DNA of 64,000 nt from CF-162 sp963667205 (GTDB lineage: Bacteria > Chloroflexota > Dehalococcoidia > SM23-28-2 > RBG-16-64-32). Position numbers and translations under genes: made by a program. Below the pieces are notes generated by a model. It did no database searches. It was not told where the DNA came from and saw only the letters and a program-made list of their open reading frames with translations. The stretch spans positions 868,001-932,000 of the forward strand of contig OY762959.1 of the NCBI GenBank assembly GCA_963667205.1, in the 5' to 3' direction. Every line of letters starts with the position of its first letter. The first letter of the stretch is position 1. Shown piece after piece: positions 53,302 through 62,243 of the stretch.

Positions 53302-54219
53302 CTACGCCAGGCAGCGGGGCATCGCGCCGCCGTTGTAGGCGATCAGGTCCGGGATGATCTCCGGGAAGGCGAGGGGCTTGCCGGGCGGGTCGCCGGCCAG
53401 CTCGCCGTAGGCGCGGTGGAGGTTGGCAACGAAGCGCTCGCTGTCGTGGAGCACCGCGAAGTCGCCGAGGTCGGTCTCGCGGGCGAGGTCGAGGGGCGTG
53501 ACGCCGGCCTCGTGGCCGCGGCGGGCCGTCTCCTCGACGAAGCGCAGATAGGATTCGATGCCGTCCAGCGCCTCGACTCCGCAGACGGGGCCGTGGCCGG
53601 GGACGATGCGCTCCGGGGCGAGCCCGCGGATCGTGTCGAGCGCGCGCAGGGAGCCGGCGAGCGAGCCGAAGACGCAGAAGGGCGTGCCGCCGTTGAAGAC
53701 AACGTCGCCGGCGATGAGGGTGCGGCGCTCCGGCAGCCAGACGATGATGTCGTTCGTCGTGTGCGCGGGGCCGACGTAGATCAGCTGCAGCTCCAAATCG
53801 CCGGCGTAGAGCGTGAGCCGCTCATCGAAGGTGACGGCCGGCGGCGTGACGACGATCTCGCCCCAGTCGGTGTCGGGCCAGAGCGCGGTCGTGCCGAGGC
53901 CGGTGGCGATGACCTCTTCGCGGCACTTCTCGTGGCCGACGATGGTGACGCCGGGGCCAAAGACGTAGTTGCCGTGAGTGTGGTCGCCGTGGTGGTGAGT
54001 GTTAACGAGCGTGCGCACGGGGCGGTCGCCGGCGGTCTTGCGGACGGTCTCGGCGAGGGCGCGGGAGCGGCGCTCCGTGAAGCAGGTATCGACGAGCGTT
54101 ACGGCGTCGGTGGACGTGATGAAGGCGGCGTTGTTCAGGCCCCACTGGCCGTGCAGCTGGAGGTAGGCGAAGACGCCGTCGCTGACCTCTTCGACGGCCG
54201 GTGCGGGGACGTCGGGCAC
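53302..54219 (-). CDS. MBL fold metallo-hydrolase
   Basis: 305 residues with the metal motif NTHHHGDHTHGNYV (HxHxDH) near residue 76, a second His in GPAHTTNDIIVWLPERR and a GHGPVCG segment near residue 206. Glyoxalase- or lactonase-like; substrate unknown. GTG start 3 bases after the crotonase stop. Confidence 0.87.
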   Translation of the reverse strand: MPDVPAPAVEEVSDGVFAYLQLHGQWGLNNAAFITSTDAVTLVDTCFTERRSRALAETVRKTAGDRPVRTLVNTHHHGDHTHGNYVFGPGVTIVGHEKCREEVIATGLGTTALWPDTDWGEIVVTPPAVTFDERLTLYAGDLELQLIYVGPAHTTNDIIVWLPERRTLIAGDVVFNGGTPFCVFGSLAGSLRALDTIRGLAPERIVPGHGPVCGVEALDGIESYLRFVEETARRGHEAGVTPLDLARETDLGDFAVLHDSERFVANLHRAYGELAGDPPGKPLAFPEIIPDLIAYNGGAMPRCLA

Positions 54220-54222
54220 GCG

Positions 54223-55047
54223 CTACTGTCCGACGAAAGCCGGCTTGCGCTTCTCGACGAACGCCTTGGCCGCTTCCTGGTGGTCCTGCGTCGTGCTCGA
54301 GAGGATCATGTTCATCGCCTCCTGGTCGAGCAGCGTGCCGAGGTCGACGCTGGCGGAGCGGTTGAGGTTCTCCTTCATCCGCGCGTAGGCGAGCGTCGGC
54401 CCGCTGGCGAGATGGGAGGCCAGCGCCATCGTCTCGCCCACGAGGTCGTCGTGGGGGACAACCTGGGTGACGAGGCCGAGGCTCTCGGCCCGGTGAGCGT
54501 CGAGGATTTCACCAGTGAAGTAGAGCCGGCGCGCCTGCTCGATGCCGACGAGCCGCGGCAGGAACCAGGAGCCGCCGAAGTCGCCGCTGAAGCCGACGTT
54601 GCGGAAGACGGTGCCCATCTTGGCGTTCTCTGAGGCGATGCGAACGTCGCAGGCGAGCGCGACGCTGAGGCCAGCGCCGACGGCGTGACCGTTGACGGCG
54701 GCGATCGTGGGCTTGGGCATCATGTGCAGGGCGTAGCTCGTCTCGCGCTGGGCCTGCCGCAGTCCCTGGACGCGGTTGGCGATGATGCCGGCCATCGACT
54801 TCGACGGGCCGTTTTCGGCGATGCCCATTCCGCCCTGCGCCATCGCCTTGACGTCGCCGCCGGCGCAGAAGGCGCGCCCGGCGCCGGTGAGGACGACGCA
54901 GCGCACTTCGTCGTTGGTCGCGCACTCGGCCAGGTGTTCCCCGAGAAGCGGCATTAGCTGGCCGCCCATGGCGTTGAGGCTTTCGGGCCGGTTGAGAGTG
55001 ATCCAGCCGATACCGCCCTCTTTGATCTCGAACAGTACGTCTGACAT
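54223..55047 (-). CDS. Enoyl-CoA hydratase/isomerase family protein
   Basis: 274 residues, crotonase fold: VTLNRPESLNAMG, the oxyanion-hole block CAGGDVKAMAQGG, and the AVNGHAVGAGLSVALACDVRIASENAKMG signature. The C-terminal ACP-like tail ends near residue 270. The substrate is a CoA thioester. Upstream of an MBL gene. Confidence 0.85.
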   Translation of the reverse strand: MSDVLFEIKEGGIGWITLNRPESLNAMGGQLMPLLGEHLAECATNDEVRCVVLTGAGRAFCAGGDVKAMAQGGMGIAENGPSKSMAGIIANRVQGLRQAQRETSYALHMMPKPTIAAVNGHAVGAGLSVALACDVRIASENAKMGTVFRNVGFSGDFGGSWFLPRLVGIEQARRLYFTGEILDAHRAESLGLVTQVVPHDDLVGETMALASHLASGPTLAYARMKENLNRSASVDLGTLLDQEAMNMILSSTTQDHQEAAKAFVEKRKPAFVGQ

Positions 55048-55130
55048 TGGGCCCTCCTTTTGACGGTCGCTATCGCGTCCGCCGTCGTTCTGCCGGAAAG
55101 TATACCGGAAATGGAGAGATCGGCGGGTGC

Positions 55131-55136
55131 TACGCT
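55131..55136 (+). promoter_or_regulatory. Leaderless-type -10 element for the 55143 gene
   Basis: TACGCT, six bases, then GTG. Confidence 0.45.
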
Positions 55137-55142
55137 GGGCTC

Positions 55143-55565
55143 GTGACGGAGCGACGCCTGGACCTGGCGGCGGAGTTCGCGAAGGCCGTGCGCGAGTTCA
55201 ATTCGTGGCGCTTCTACGACTGCCACGAGACGCTGGAGGACGTCTGGCTGGAGGCCGGCGGCAAGGGGCTCTCCGGCGACGACCGCGATGACCTGGCGGA
55301 CTTTTACCAGGGGCTGATCAAGGCGGCGGCGGGCCTGCACCACGTGCTGCGTGACAACCACGGCGGCGCTCTGAAGGTGCTGGGTGACGTGCCGCGACTA
55401 CTCGAAGCGTACCGGCCGCGGACGCTGGAACTGGACGTCGATCGCCTGCTGGCCGACATCGAACGCGTGGTCGCCGAAGTGCGCACGCTGGGCCCGGAGC
55501 GCATCGGGGAGTTCGACCGTGAGCTTGTGCCGTCGCTGGCCGTGGAGCCAGTCGCAGGGGCGTAG
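55143..55565 (+). CDS. DUF309 protein
   Basis: 140 residues with the DUF309 pattern: EFNSWRFYDCHETLEDVWLEA and FYQGLIKAAAGLHHVLRDNHGGA. Family of unknown function, helical. Chosen start is the GTG six bases after TACGCT. Confidence 0.82.
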   Translation: MTERRLDLAAEFAKAVREFNSWRFYDCHETLEDVWLEAGGKGLSGDDRDDLADFYQGLIKAAAGLHHVLRDNHGGALKVLGDVPRLLEAYRPRTLELDVDRLLADIERVVAEVRTLGPERIGEFDRELVPSLAVEPVAGA

Positions 55566-55568
55566 CGC

Positions 55569-55597
55569 CGAGGCCTTGAGAGCCTCAGGACGAGCGC
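55569..55597. repeat. Dispersed palindromic intergenic repeat, copy 3 (partial)
   Basis: Contains GAGGCC...GAGAGCCTCAGGACGAGCG, the right half of the repeat shared with 25660 and 57262, directly after the DUF309 stop. Confidence 0.5.
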
Positions 55598-55671
55598 CGG
55601 AGACGTTGGCGCCGGCCCGACCCGCCCGCACCGGTCCCGGAGGTATGCAGCGACGAGGGAACGGTGCGCCG

Positions 55672-56517
55672 CTACTTCGCTTCGCCGTAGTCGGACCAGG
55701 GGGCGTCGCGGCGACGGACGGCTTCGCGGAAGCCTTCCTGCATCGCCATGTCGCGCCAGTCGACTCCCTCCGGCGTGTGGCGCGCGATGCCGTCCATGAT
55801 CGTGCCCATCATCTGCGTCGTGCGCAGGCCCATGTTCTCGTACGCCTGGTTGACCAGGAGCTTGCTCATAGCCAGCTGGCTGGAGGGGATCGTGGCGAGC
55901 CGCGCGGCCATCTCGTCGACCGCCGCCGGCAGGTCGACCTCGGGCAGTGCGGCGGAGGCCAGGCCGGCGGCAACAGCCTCCGTGCCGGTGAGCGGCTGGC
56001 CGGTGAGCATCAGGCGCTTGGCCGTCTCAAGACCGAGGCGGTAGACCCACATGACGGTCGTCGGCTCACCCCAGACTCGGGCCGGCGGATAGCCGATGCG
56101 CACGTCCTCGGCAGCGTAGATGAGGTCGCAGCAGAGCGCCATATCGGTGCCGCCGCCAACGCACCAGCCGTGCAGCTGCGCGATCGTCGGCTTTGGGCTC
56201 TCCCAGAGCGACATGAACGAGCGCACGTTGCGAGACATGCCGAGGTAGTCGCGCACGGGGTCCCAGCCCCCGGACCCGGCGCGCTGCGCCGCGTCCTCAA
56301 CCTTCGTGCCCCAGTCGAGATCGTAGCCGGCGCAGAAGGCGCGACCCGCCCCGGAAAGGACGATGACGCGCACGGAAGCGTCTTCGTTGGCGGCGAGTAC
56401 CGCCTCGCGCAGCTCGCGTGTGACGTCGAGCGTGATCGCGTTCAGGCGCTCGGGCCGGTTGAGGGTGATGCGGGCAACGCCGGCGTCCGCGGAGTAGAGG
56501 ATCGTGCTGTAGGTCAT
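55672..56517 (-). CDS. Enoyl-CoA hydratase/isomerase family protein (second)
   Basis: 281 residues from the ATG at 56517 with GGAGG upstream. Crotonase signatures: RITLNRPERLNAI, GRAFCAGYDLDWG, QLHGWCVGGGTDMALCCDLIYAAEDVRIG. Not closely alike the crotonase at 54223. CoA-thioester substrate unknown. Confidence 0.85.
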   Translation of the reverse strand: MTYSTILYSADAGVARITLNRPERLNAITLDVTRELREAVLAANEDASVRVIVLSGAGRAFCAGYDLDWGTKVEDAAQRAGSGGWDPVRDYLGMSRNVRSFMSLWESPKPTIAQLHGWCVGGGTDMALCCDLIYAAEDVRIGYPPARVWGEPTTVMWVYRLGLETAKRLMLTGQPLTGTEAVAAGLASAALPEVDLPAAVDEMAARLATIPSSQLAMSKLLVNQAYENMGLRTTQMMGTIMDGIARHTPEGVDWRDMAMQEGFREAVRRRDAPWSDYGEAK

Positions 56518-56548
56518 GAGCTGGGCCTCCGAAGCTTGCTGGCGACAG

Positions 56549-56554
56549 TATACT
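56549..56554 (+). promoter_or_regulatory. Leaderless-type -10 element for endonuclease V
   Basis: TATACT, six bases, then ATG. Strong match. Confidence 0.55.
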
Positions 56555-56560
56555 GCCGCC

Positions 56561-57244
56561 ATGCGACTGCAGCGGTTGCACGACTGGGACATGACTGCGG
56601 CGGAGGCGATTGCGCTACAGAAGGAGCTGGCGCCGCGCGTCGTCGGAGCGGGCGACCCCGGCGACGTGCGGCTCGTCGCCGCGGCAGACCTGGCGTTCGT
56701 CGACAGGCGCTGGCCGCGACAGCCGACGCGAGGCCGCGCTGCCGCCGTGCTGATGAGCTACCCGGAGCTGGAGCTAGTCGAGGAGCAGGTCGTGGAGGGC
56801 GACGTCAGCTTTCCCTATGTGCCCGGACTCCTCTCGTTCCGCGAGGCGCCGCTGCTGGCGCAGGCGTTTGAGCGGCTGGAGGGCGCGCCGGACCTCCTGC
56901 TGATCGACGGCCAGGGCTACGCCCACCCGCGGCGCTTCGGAATCGCCTCGCACGTCGGGCTGATGACGGGCCTGCCGACGATCGGCTGCGCGAAGAGCCG
57001 GCTATGCGGCGAGCACGAGGAGCCGGGGCGACTGCGCGGCTCGCAGGCAGAGCTGCGTGACGGCGATGATCTGATCGGTACGGTGCTGCGGACGCGGGAC
57101 GGGGTGAAGCCGCTCTACGTGTCGGTCGGTCACAGGATCGGCCTCGAAGCGGCGGCCGAGTGGGTGTTGCGGCTGGCGCCCAGGTTTCGCCTGACGGAGC
57201 CGATCCGGGCGGCGGACGCACTCTCCAAGGGGCGCCGGCCATGA
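56561..57244 (+). CDS. nfi: Endonuclease V (deoxyinosine 3'-endonuclease)
   Basis: 227 residues: AADLAFVDRRW, VEGDVSFPYVPGLLSFREAPLLAQAFERL, LLLIDGQGYAHPRRFGIASHVGLMTGLPTIGCAKSRL. Conserved Asp and Glu are present. It nicks DNA near hypoxanthine. The start was set by TATACT six bases upstream, preferred over an upstream extension to 56516. Confidence 0.93.
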   Translation: MRLQRLHDWDMTAAEAIALQKELAPRVVGAGDPGDVRLVAAADLAFVDRRWPRQPTRGRAAAVLMSYPELELVEEQVVEGDVSFPYVPGLLSFREAPLLAQAFERLEGAPDLLLIDGQGYAHPRRFGIASHVGLMTGLPTIGCAKSRLCGEHEEPGRLRGSQAELRDGDDLIGTVLRTRDGVKPLYVSVGHRIGLEAAAEWVLRLAPRFRLTEPIRAADALSKGRRP

Positions 57245-57261
57245 ACGGGGCGTGAGTGCAC

Positions 57262-57312
57262 CGCTCGTCCTTCGAGAGCCCTACGGATCCGTCCGGACCT
57301 CGCCACGAGCGG
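57262..57312. repeat. Dispersed palindromic intergenic repeat, copy 4
   Basis: CGCTCGT and ACGAGCG as outer arms around CCTTCGAGAG, CCTACGGATCCGT and ACCTC. Closely resembles copy 1 at 5948. Intergenic between nfi and prfB. Confidence 0.6.
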
Positions 57313-57385
57313 GACGGGGCGAAGGCGCGAGGCGTTCGCCCGTAGGCGGCGACGTTCGTATAATCGAGTTGGCGGAGGTTATCTA

Positions 57386-58484
57386 ATGCAAGAGACGCGC
57401 GAGACCCTGAGCGAGCTGAAGCAGCGCATCGAACACGTCCTCCGCCGTCTTTGACATCCCTGCACGCGAGACAGAGATAGCGACGCTCGAAAAACAGTCC
57501 GCCGAGCCGGGCTTCTGGGACGACCACCAGGCCGCGCAGGCCACGATGCGCCGCCTCTCCGACGCCCGTGAAGAGGTGAAGATGTGGCGCAGCGTGGAGG
57601 CGAAGACGACGGAACTGATGGGCCTGCTGGAGCTCGCCGAAGCCGAATCGGACGAAGAGGTGGCGGCGGAGGTGGCGACCGAGACCGAGGCACTGGCGTT
57701 GAGCTTCGAGGATATGGAGCTGACGCTGGCCCTGAGCGGCGAATACGACCGCCGCGACGCGATCGTGGCGATTCACGCCGGCGCCGGCGGCACCGACTCG
57801 CAGGACTGGGCGGAGATGTTGCTGCGGATGTACCTGCGCTGGTCCGAGGGCCACAAGTACGAGACGAAAGTGCTGGACATCATGCCCGGCGAAGAGGCCG
57901 GGATCAAAAGCGCGACGCTGGAGATCAGCGGCCGCAACGCCTTCGGCTACCTGAAGGGGGAACGCGGTGTGCACAGGCTCGTGCGCATCTCACCGTTCGA
58001 CTCCTCCAAGTCGCGCCACACCTCGTTCGCGCTCGCTGAGGTGATGCCGGAGGTGGAGAACGCAGCGGAGGTGAACATCGACCCGGACGACCTGCGGATC
58101 GACGTCTTCAGGGCGGGCGGGCACGGCGGCCAGAACGTGCAGAAGAACTCGACCGCCGTGCGCATCACCCACATCCCGACGGGTCTCGTCGTGTCCTGCC
58201 AGAACGAGCGCTCGCAGGGCCGCAACAAGGACTCGGCGCTCAAGGTGCTGGAAGCGCGCCTGCTGGAACGCGAGCTGGCGCGCCAGGCTGAGGAGCGCGC
58301 CGAGCTGAAGGGTCAGCACGTGTCCGCGGAGTGGGGCAACCAGATCCGTTCCTACGTGCTCCATCCGTACAAGATGGTGAAGGACCATCGCACTGGATAT
58401 GAGACAAGCAACGCCGAAGCCGTGCTCGACGGCGAGCTGGACGAGCTGCACCGCGACTACCAGAAGGCGACGCTGGGTGACTAG
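57386..58484 (+). CDS. prfB: Peptide chain release factor 2, programmed +1 frameshift
   Basis: The reading frame ATG...CTT ends at TGA 57452-57454, where the classical slippery site CTT TGA C occurs. After a +1 shift (continuing at 57453) the frame runs DIPARETEIATLEKQSAEPGFW through to 58484, giving 365 residues. It includes the catalytic GGQNVQKNSTAVR (GGQ motif) and HRLVRISPFDSS. Such a shift is the established autoregulation of RF2 by TGA termination. A GGAGG site precedes the ATG. Confidence 0.95.
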
Positions 58485-59733
58485 CGTGCGGCTCTGGGCA
58501 GCGCTCGCGGCGGTCGTGGCTCTGATCGCCCTGCCGTCGGCGGCGGGAGCGCAGAGCGGACCGCAGATCGTCGACGGTGGCGTGACCAACGTGTTCCCCG
58601 ACGGCATGGAGTTCGCCGTCAGCGTGACGAGCGACCCGCCGATCGAGGAGCTGCGGCTGCGATACACCGTGCTTCCGGACGGCACGGCGGCGATCGGCCG
58701 GCCGGAGTTCGAGCCGGGGACGAACATCGTGACGACGTTCACGCTGGAGGGCAACAACCCGCCAAAGATCTACCTCTCGCCGGGCACCGTGATCGAGTAC
58801 TACTGGGAGGCGACGGACGCCGACGGCGACGAATCGCGCAGCGAAACGCAGACGTTCTTCTACGACGACGCGCGCTTCGACTGGGACAGCGTGGGCGGCG
58901 ACGGCGTGACGATCTACTACTACAGCGGCTCCGAGGGCGCCGCTCAGGAGATGCACGACGTCGCGCTGGAGTCGATCACGGAGATGTCGGCGCTGCTGCG
59001 GACGGAGGTGCCGTTTGAGGTTCAGGTCTGGATCTACGGATCGAGCGAAGACATGCGTCCGGCGCTGCAGGCACGCAGCGATAGCTTCGAGAGCCAGATC
59101 ATCACGGCCGGCGTGCGCGTGGCCAGCGACACAGTTCTGGTGCTGGGCAACGCCTCTTTCGACACGCTGCGCCACGAGCTGACGCACGTGGTCACGAAGC
59201 AGGCGGGCGAGAGCGCCTTCGGCTCGCTGCCGGCGTGGCTGGACGAGGGCACGGCCGTATACGGGCAGTCGAACCCCGGCGGCTTCGGGAGCGCGGTCGC
59301 CGGCGCCATCAGCCGCGGCAAAGTGCTCTCCGTGCGAGAGGTCTCGTCATACCCGGGCGACCCCGACAAGGTGACGCTCTTCTACGGCGAAGGTTGGAGC
59401 CTCGTCTCGTACTTGATCGACGTGTACGGCGACGAGCAGTTCGCCGCGCTGTTCGCCGAGGTGAAGTCGGGCAAGAGGATCGAGAGCGCGCTGCAAGCGG
59501 TCTACGGCTTCGGGCAGGACGGCCTGGAGGACGAGTGGCGGGCCGCGAACGGCCTGTCTCCGCGGGAGACGCCCGCCCCCGCCGACCCGGACCCGCAGCC
59601 GGACGACCCGACGCCAGCGGACAATGACAGCGGCGGCGCGTCGCTGGCCCTGGTGCTGGGCCTGGCGGTTGCGGTGATCGCCGTGGCGGCCGCCGTCGGC
59701 GTCGGTGGTCTACTGCTGTCGCGCCGGCTCTAG
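58477..59733 (+). CDS. Secreted peptidase-MA-like zinc metalloprotease, membrane anchored
   Basis: 418 residues from GTG 58477, which overlaps the prfB stop. Signal peptide (residues 1-24), a beta-rich N-terminal part, and a gluzincin catalytic domain with TLRHELTHVVTKQAG (HELTH) and PAWLDEGTAVYGQS supplying the downstream Glu. A Pro/Asp-rich linker then leads to one C-terminal membrane helix and basic residues. Substrate unknown. Confidence 0.85.
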   Translation: MTSVRLWAALAAVVALIALPSAAGAQSGPQIVDGGVTNVFPDGMEFAVSVTSDPPIEELRLRYTVLPDGTAAIGRPEFEPGTNIVTTFTLEGNNPPKIYLSPGTVIEYYWEATDADGDESRSETQTFFYDDARFDWDSVGGDGVTIYYYSGSEGAAQEMHDVALESITEMSALLRTEVPFEVQVWIYGSSEDMRPALQARSDSFESQIITAGVRVASDTVLVLGNASFDTLRHELTHVVTKQAGESAFGSLPAWLDEGTAVYGQSNPGGFGSAVAGAISRGKVLSVREVSSYPGDPDKVTLFYGEGWSLVSYLIDVYGDEQFAALFAEVKSGKRIESALQAVYGFGQDGLEDEWRAANGLSPRETPAPADPDPQPDDPTPADNDSGGASLALVLGLAVAVIAVAAAVGVGGLLLSRRL

Positions 59734-59749
59734 CAGCCACGCAACGAAG

Positions 59750-60184
59750 CTAGCCAGCTTGGATCAGGAACGCAGGGTGGTTGGCGGCGATGCCCTGGTA
59801 CTGCTCGATAGAGTCGTCCGGTTCGAGTCCGAACTCGCCCTTCACAATCGAATTCTCGCTGACGTACTGCTTGATGATCTCCGCGCGCCCCTCCACGGGG
59901 ATCTCTTCCAGCCGGACGGCTTCGGAGTCCCCTCCTCGGCGGAGGACGGCGCGGCCGTCATCGGCGCGGACGTTGCGCACCTACTGCGTCTCGCCGCGCG
60001 GCGAGACGAGGTAGCGCTTGCCGTCGATCTCGGTCCAGTTGACGGCGGTTGAGCGCACACCGCCGGAGACCCGGCCTTTGTGTTCCAGGCGCACCATGCG
60101 CTTCGGCCCGATCCCGCCGGCGGCCAGCCAGCCGAGGAAGCTGTTCATCTTCTTGGTGAGCGCGTTGGGCTTTTTGTAGACCAT
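59750..60184 (-). pseudogene. Deazaflavin (F420)-dependent nitroreductase-like protein with internal TAG
   Basis: 144 codons in one frame, broken by TAG at 59981-59983 after SPRGETQ and before VRNVRADDGRAVLRRG. In the family (Ddn-like) this position is usually Trp (GETxWVRNxRA), and TAG is one base from TGG. The remaining parts VRLEHKGRVSGGVRSTAVNW and EEIPVEGRAEIIKQY match. It would fit with the F420-type enzyme at 43067. Confidence 0.78.
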
Positions 60185-60216
60185 CGTTAGACCTCCGTGC
60201 GGACAGGGGTGTTCGG

Positions 60217-61935
60217 CTACGGCGCCGTTTCAGCTGACGGGGCGAAGTCTAGGAGGCGGAGCTCCATCGCCCCGTTCAAGCCTCGGTCCGAGCTGAAAGT
60301 ATACACGGCGTCAATTCGAGCGCCCGGCCCGATATCGCTCTCGCCGATCCCGAAGGCGACCGCCGGCCAGGTGGCGCGCCCGTCGCGCAGGCTGAGGCGC
60401 AGGTGCTCGCCGTCGGCGCCCATCGTGCGGACTTCGGCGACCTCGAGGCCGCGGCTGAGGAAGACCGGCTCCGGGTTGCCGACGCCGAAGGGAGCCAGCT
60501 GCGACAGTGAGGCGATCAGCTTGCCATTGACGCGGCTGAGGGGCACCGCGGCGTCGATATCGAGCACGGGAACGAGGTCGACGCCGGCGAGCTCCTCCGC
60601 CGCGCGCGCCTGGAGTGACTCCTTGAGCGCGGGCAGGTTGGCGCTCTGGGCGGTGAAGCCGGCGGCGGCGCGATGGCCGCCGAAGCGAACCATGAGTTCG
60701 GGGCGGACGCGCAGTGCGGCGGTGATGTCGAACTCCGGGATGCTGCGGCAGCTGGCGCGGCTGGTGCTCTCACCCTCTTCGTAGACGACTGCCGGCCGGT
60801 AATGCGCATCCATCAGGCGGGCGGCGACGAGGCCAACGATGCCCGGCGGGATGTCGCGGTGGCCGACGAAAATCAGCGGCGCATTCGGGTCCTCAGCCGC
60901 GACGAGGTCACGTGCGAGATCCATGGCTGAGGCGGTCGCAGCCTGGCGCTGGCGGTTCAGTTCGCCGAGGTGCAGGGCCATCTCGCGTGCGCGGGCCGGG
61001 TCCGTTTCGAGCAGGAGGTCGAGCGCGCGCCGGGCGTGGTCGAGGCGGCCCGCCGCGTTCAGTCGCGGGCCGATGACGAATCCGATAGTCGAGGCGTCGG
61101 CGCGCGCCGGATCGCTGCCGGCCGTTTCCATCAGCGCCCGCAGGCCGGGCCTCTGAGTGCGGGCGAGCGCGCACAGGCCTTCGCGGACCAGCCAGCGGTT
61201 TTCGCCCCGCAGCGGTGCCATGTCGCAGACAGTGCTGAGCGCCACGAGGTCGAGGTAGCGCTCGGGGACGAACGGCCGGCCAAGGCGGTCGCTCAGCGCG
61301 GAGGCGAGCTTGAAGGCGAGGCCTCCCGACGCCAGTTCGGTCTCCGGGTAGCGGGCACCGGGGCGCTTCGGGTTGACGAGCGCCAGCGCGGGCGGCAGCT
61401 CCGGCGGGACGGTGTGATGGTCGAGGACGATCGTGTCGACGCCGAGGGCACGTGCGCCTTCGATCTCTTCGACGGAACTGGTGCCGCAGTCGGCCGTGAT
61501 TATCAGCGTCACGCCCTGCTGGTGCAGCGAGGCGATGGCGGCACTGTTGACTCCGTACCCCTCCGAGAACCGGTCCGGGATGTAGGGAGTCACGTTCGCG
61601 CCGGCTTCTGCGAGCGCCTCGATGAGAATGGCGGCGGCGGTGACGCCATCGACGTCGAAGTCGCCGTAGATGGCGATCAGCTCGCCCCCTTCAATCGCTT
61701 TGACGATGCGGTCGAGCGCGGGCTCGATGTCCGGCATCAGGAGTGGGTCGTGTTCCGGATCACGCGCCTCTGCGAAGGCGGCCGCCTCCGGCACTGTGCG
61801 GACGCCGCGGTGCCACATCAGGTGGCGGACGAGCGGCTGCTGCGGCGCGCCTTCGAGTGCTCCGTCCGGGAAGCGACCGCGCAGGCGCCAGCGCTTGCCG
61901 GTCGCAGTTGCGGCGGGCGTCTCCACCGATGTCAC
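60217..61935 (-). CDS. recJ: Single-stranded-DNA-specific exonuclease RecJ
   Basis: 572 residues with DHH-family motifs: IYGDFDVDGVTAAAIL, TADCGTSSVEEIE and VLDHHTVPPELPPALALVNPK. The DHHA1 region has RFGGHRAAAGFTA. It degrades 5' ends in recombination and repair. GTG start; the plus-strand ORF covering the same region is its shadow. Confidence 0.93.
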   Translation of the reverse strand: MTSVETPAATATGKRWRLRGRFPDGALEGAPQQPLVRHLMWHRGVRTVPEAAAFAEARDPEHDPLLMPDIEPALDRIVKAIEGGELIAIYGDFDVDGVTAAAILIEALAEAGANVTPYIPDRFSEGYGVNSAAIASLHQQGVTLIITADCGTSSVEEIEGARALGVDTIVLDHHTVPPELPPALALVNPKRPGARYPETELASGGLAFKLASALSDRLGRPFVPERYLDLVALSTVCDMAPLRGENRWLVREGLCALARTQRPGLRALMETAGSDPARADASTIGFVIGPRLNAAGRLDHARRALDLLLETDPARAREMALHLGELNRQRQAATASAMDLARDLVAAEDPNAPLIFVGHRDIPPGIVGLVAARLMDAHYRPAVVYEEGESTSRASCRSIPEFDITAALRVRPELMVRFGGHRAAAGFTAQSANLPALKESLQARAAEELAGVDLVPVLDIDAAVPLSRVNGKLIASLSQLAPFGVGNPEPVFLSRGLEVAEVRTMGADGEHLRLSLRDGRATWPAVAFGIGESDIGPGARIDAVYTFSSDRGLNGAMELRLLDFAPSAETAP

Positions 61936-62033
61936 AGGAGCGCTTCGGACAAGGCGTATCGATTGGGGCGGCAGGTATCGATCATGCGGGTATTGCCATT
62001 ATCCGGCTGGCGCGGAGGATCGCGAAAGGCCAG

Positions 62034-62243
62034 ATGGCGGCGACTTCGTGGAGAAGCACCGGGAGTTGCAAAACTCGGCGGATGCTGGCAACCTTAGCAA
62101 CGTTGACGCCCCGGCTCGCGGCAACAAGCGGACGCACAACGCCCGGTCCGGGTGCGCCCCGATTCGCCCAAGAGGACGCCGAATCCCGGTTGCGGCAAGG
62201 GGAGGACGCCATTCTGCGATTGCTAGCGGAGGAACCACGCTGA
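62034..62243 (+). CDS. Possible small hypothetical ORF upstream of the LysM gene
   Basis: 69 residues from ATG 62034. The last half (SRLRQGEDAILRLLAEEPR) looks coding, the first half less so. Its TGA is directly followed by the candidate start of the LysM gene. Could be a spurious ORF. Confidence 0.25.
   Translation: MAATSWRSTGSCKTRRMLATLATLTPRLAATSGRTTPGPGAPRFAQEDAESRLRQGEDAILRLLAEEPR

Noticed and set aside
43964..60184. Reassignment of TAG to tryptophan
   Set aside because: TAG ends many intact genes (gltD, tldD, ctaB neighbours), so the two internal TAG codons are not evidence of an altered code.
61670..62239. N-terminal extension of the LysM gene
   Set aside because: Upstream codons lie antisense to recJ and show no signal peptide; the ribosome site is at 62228.
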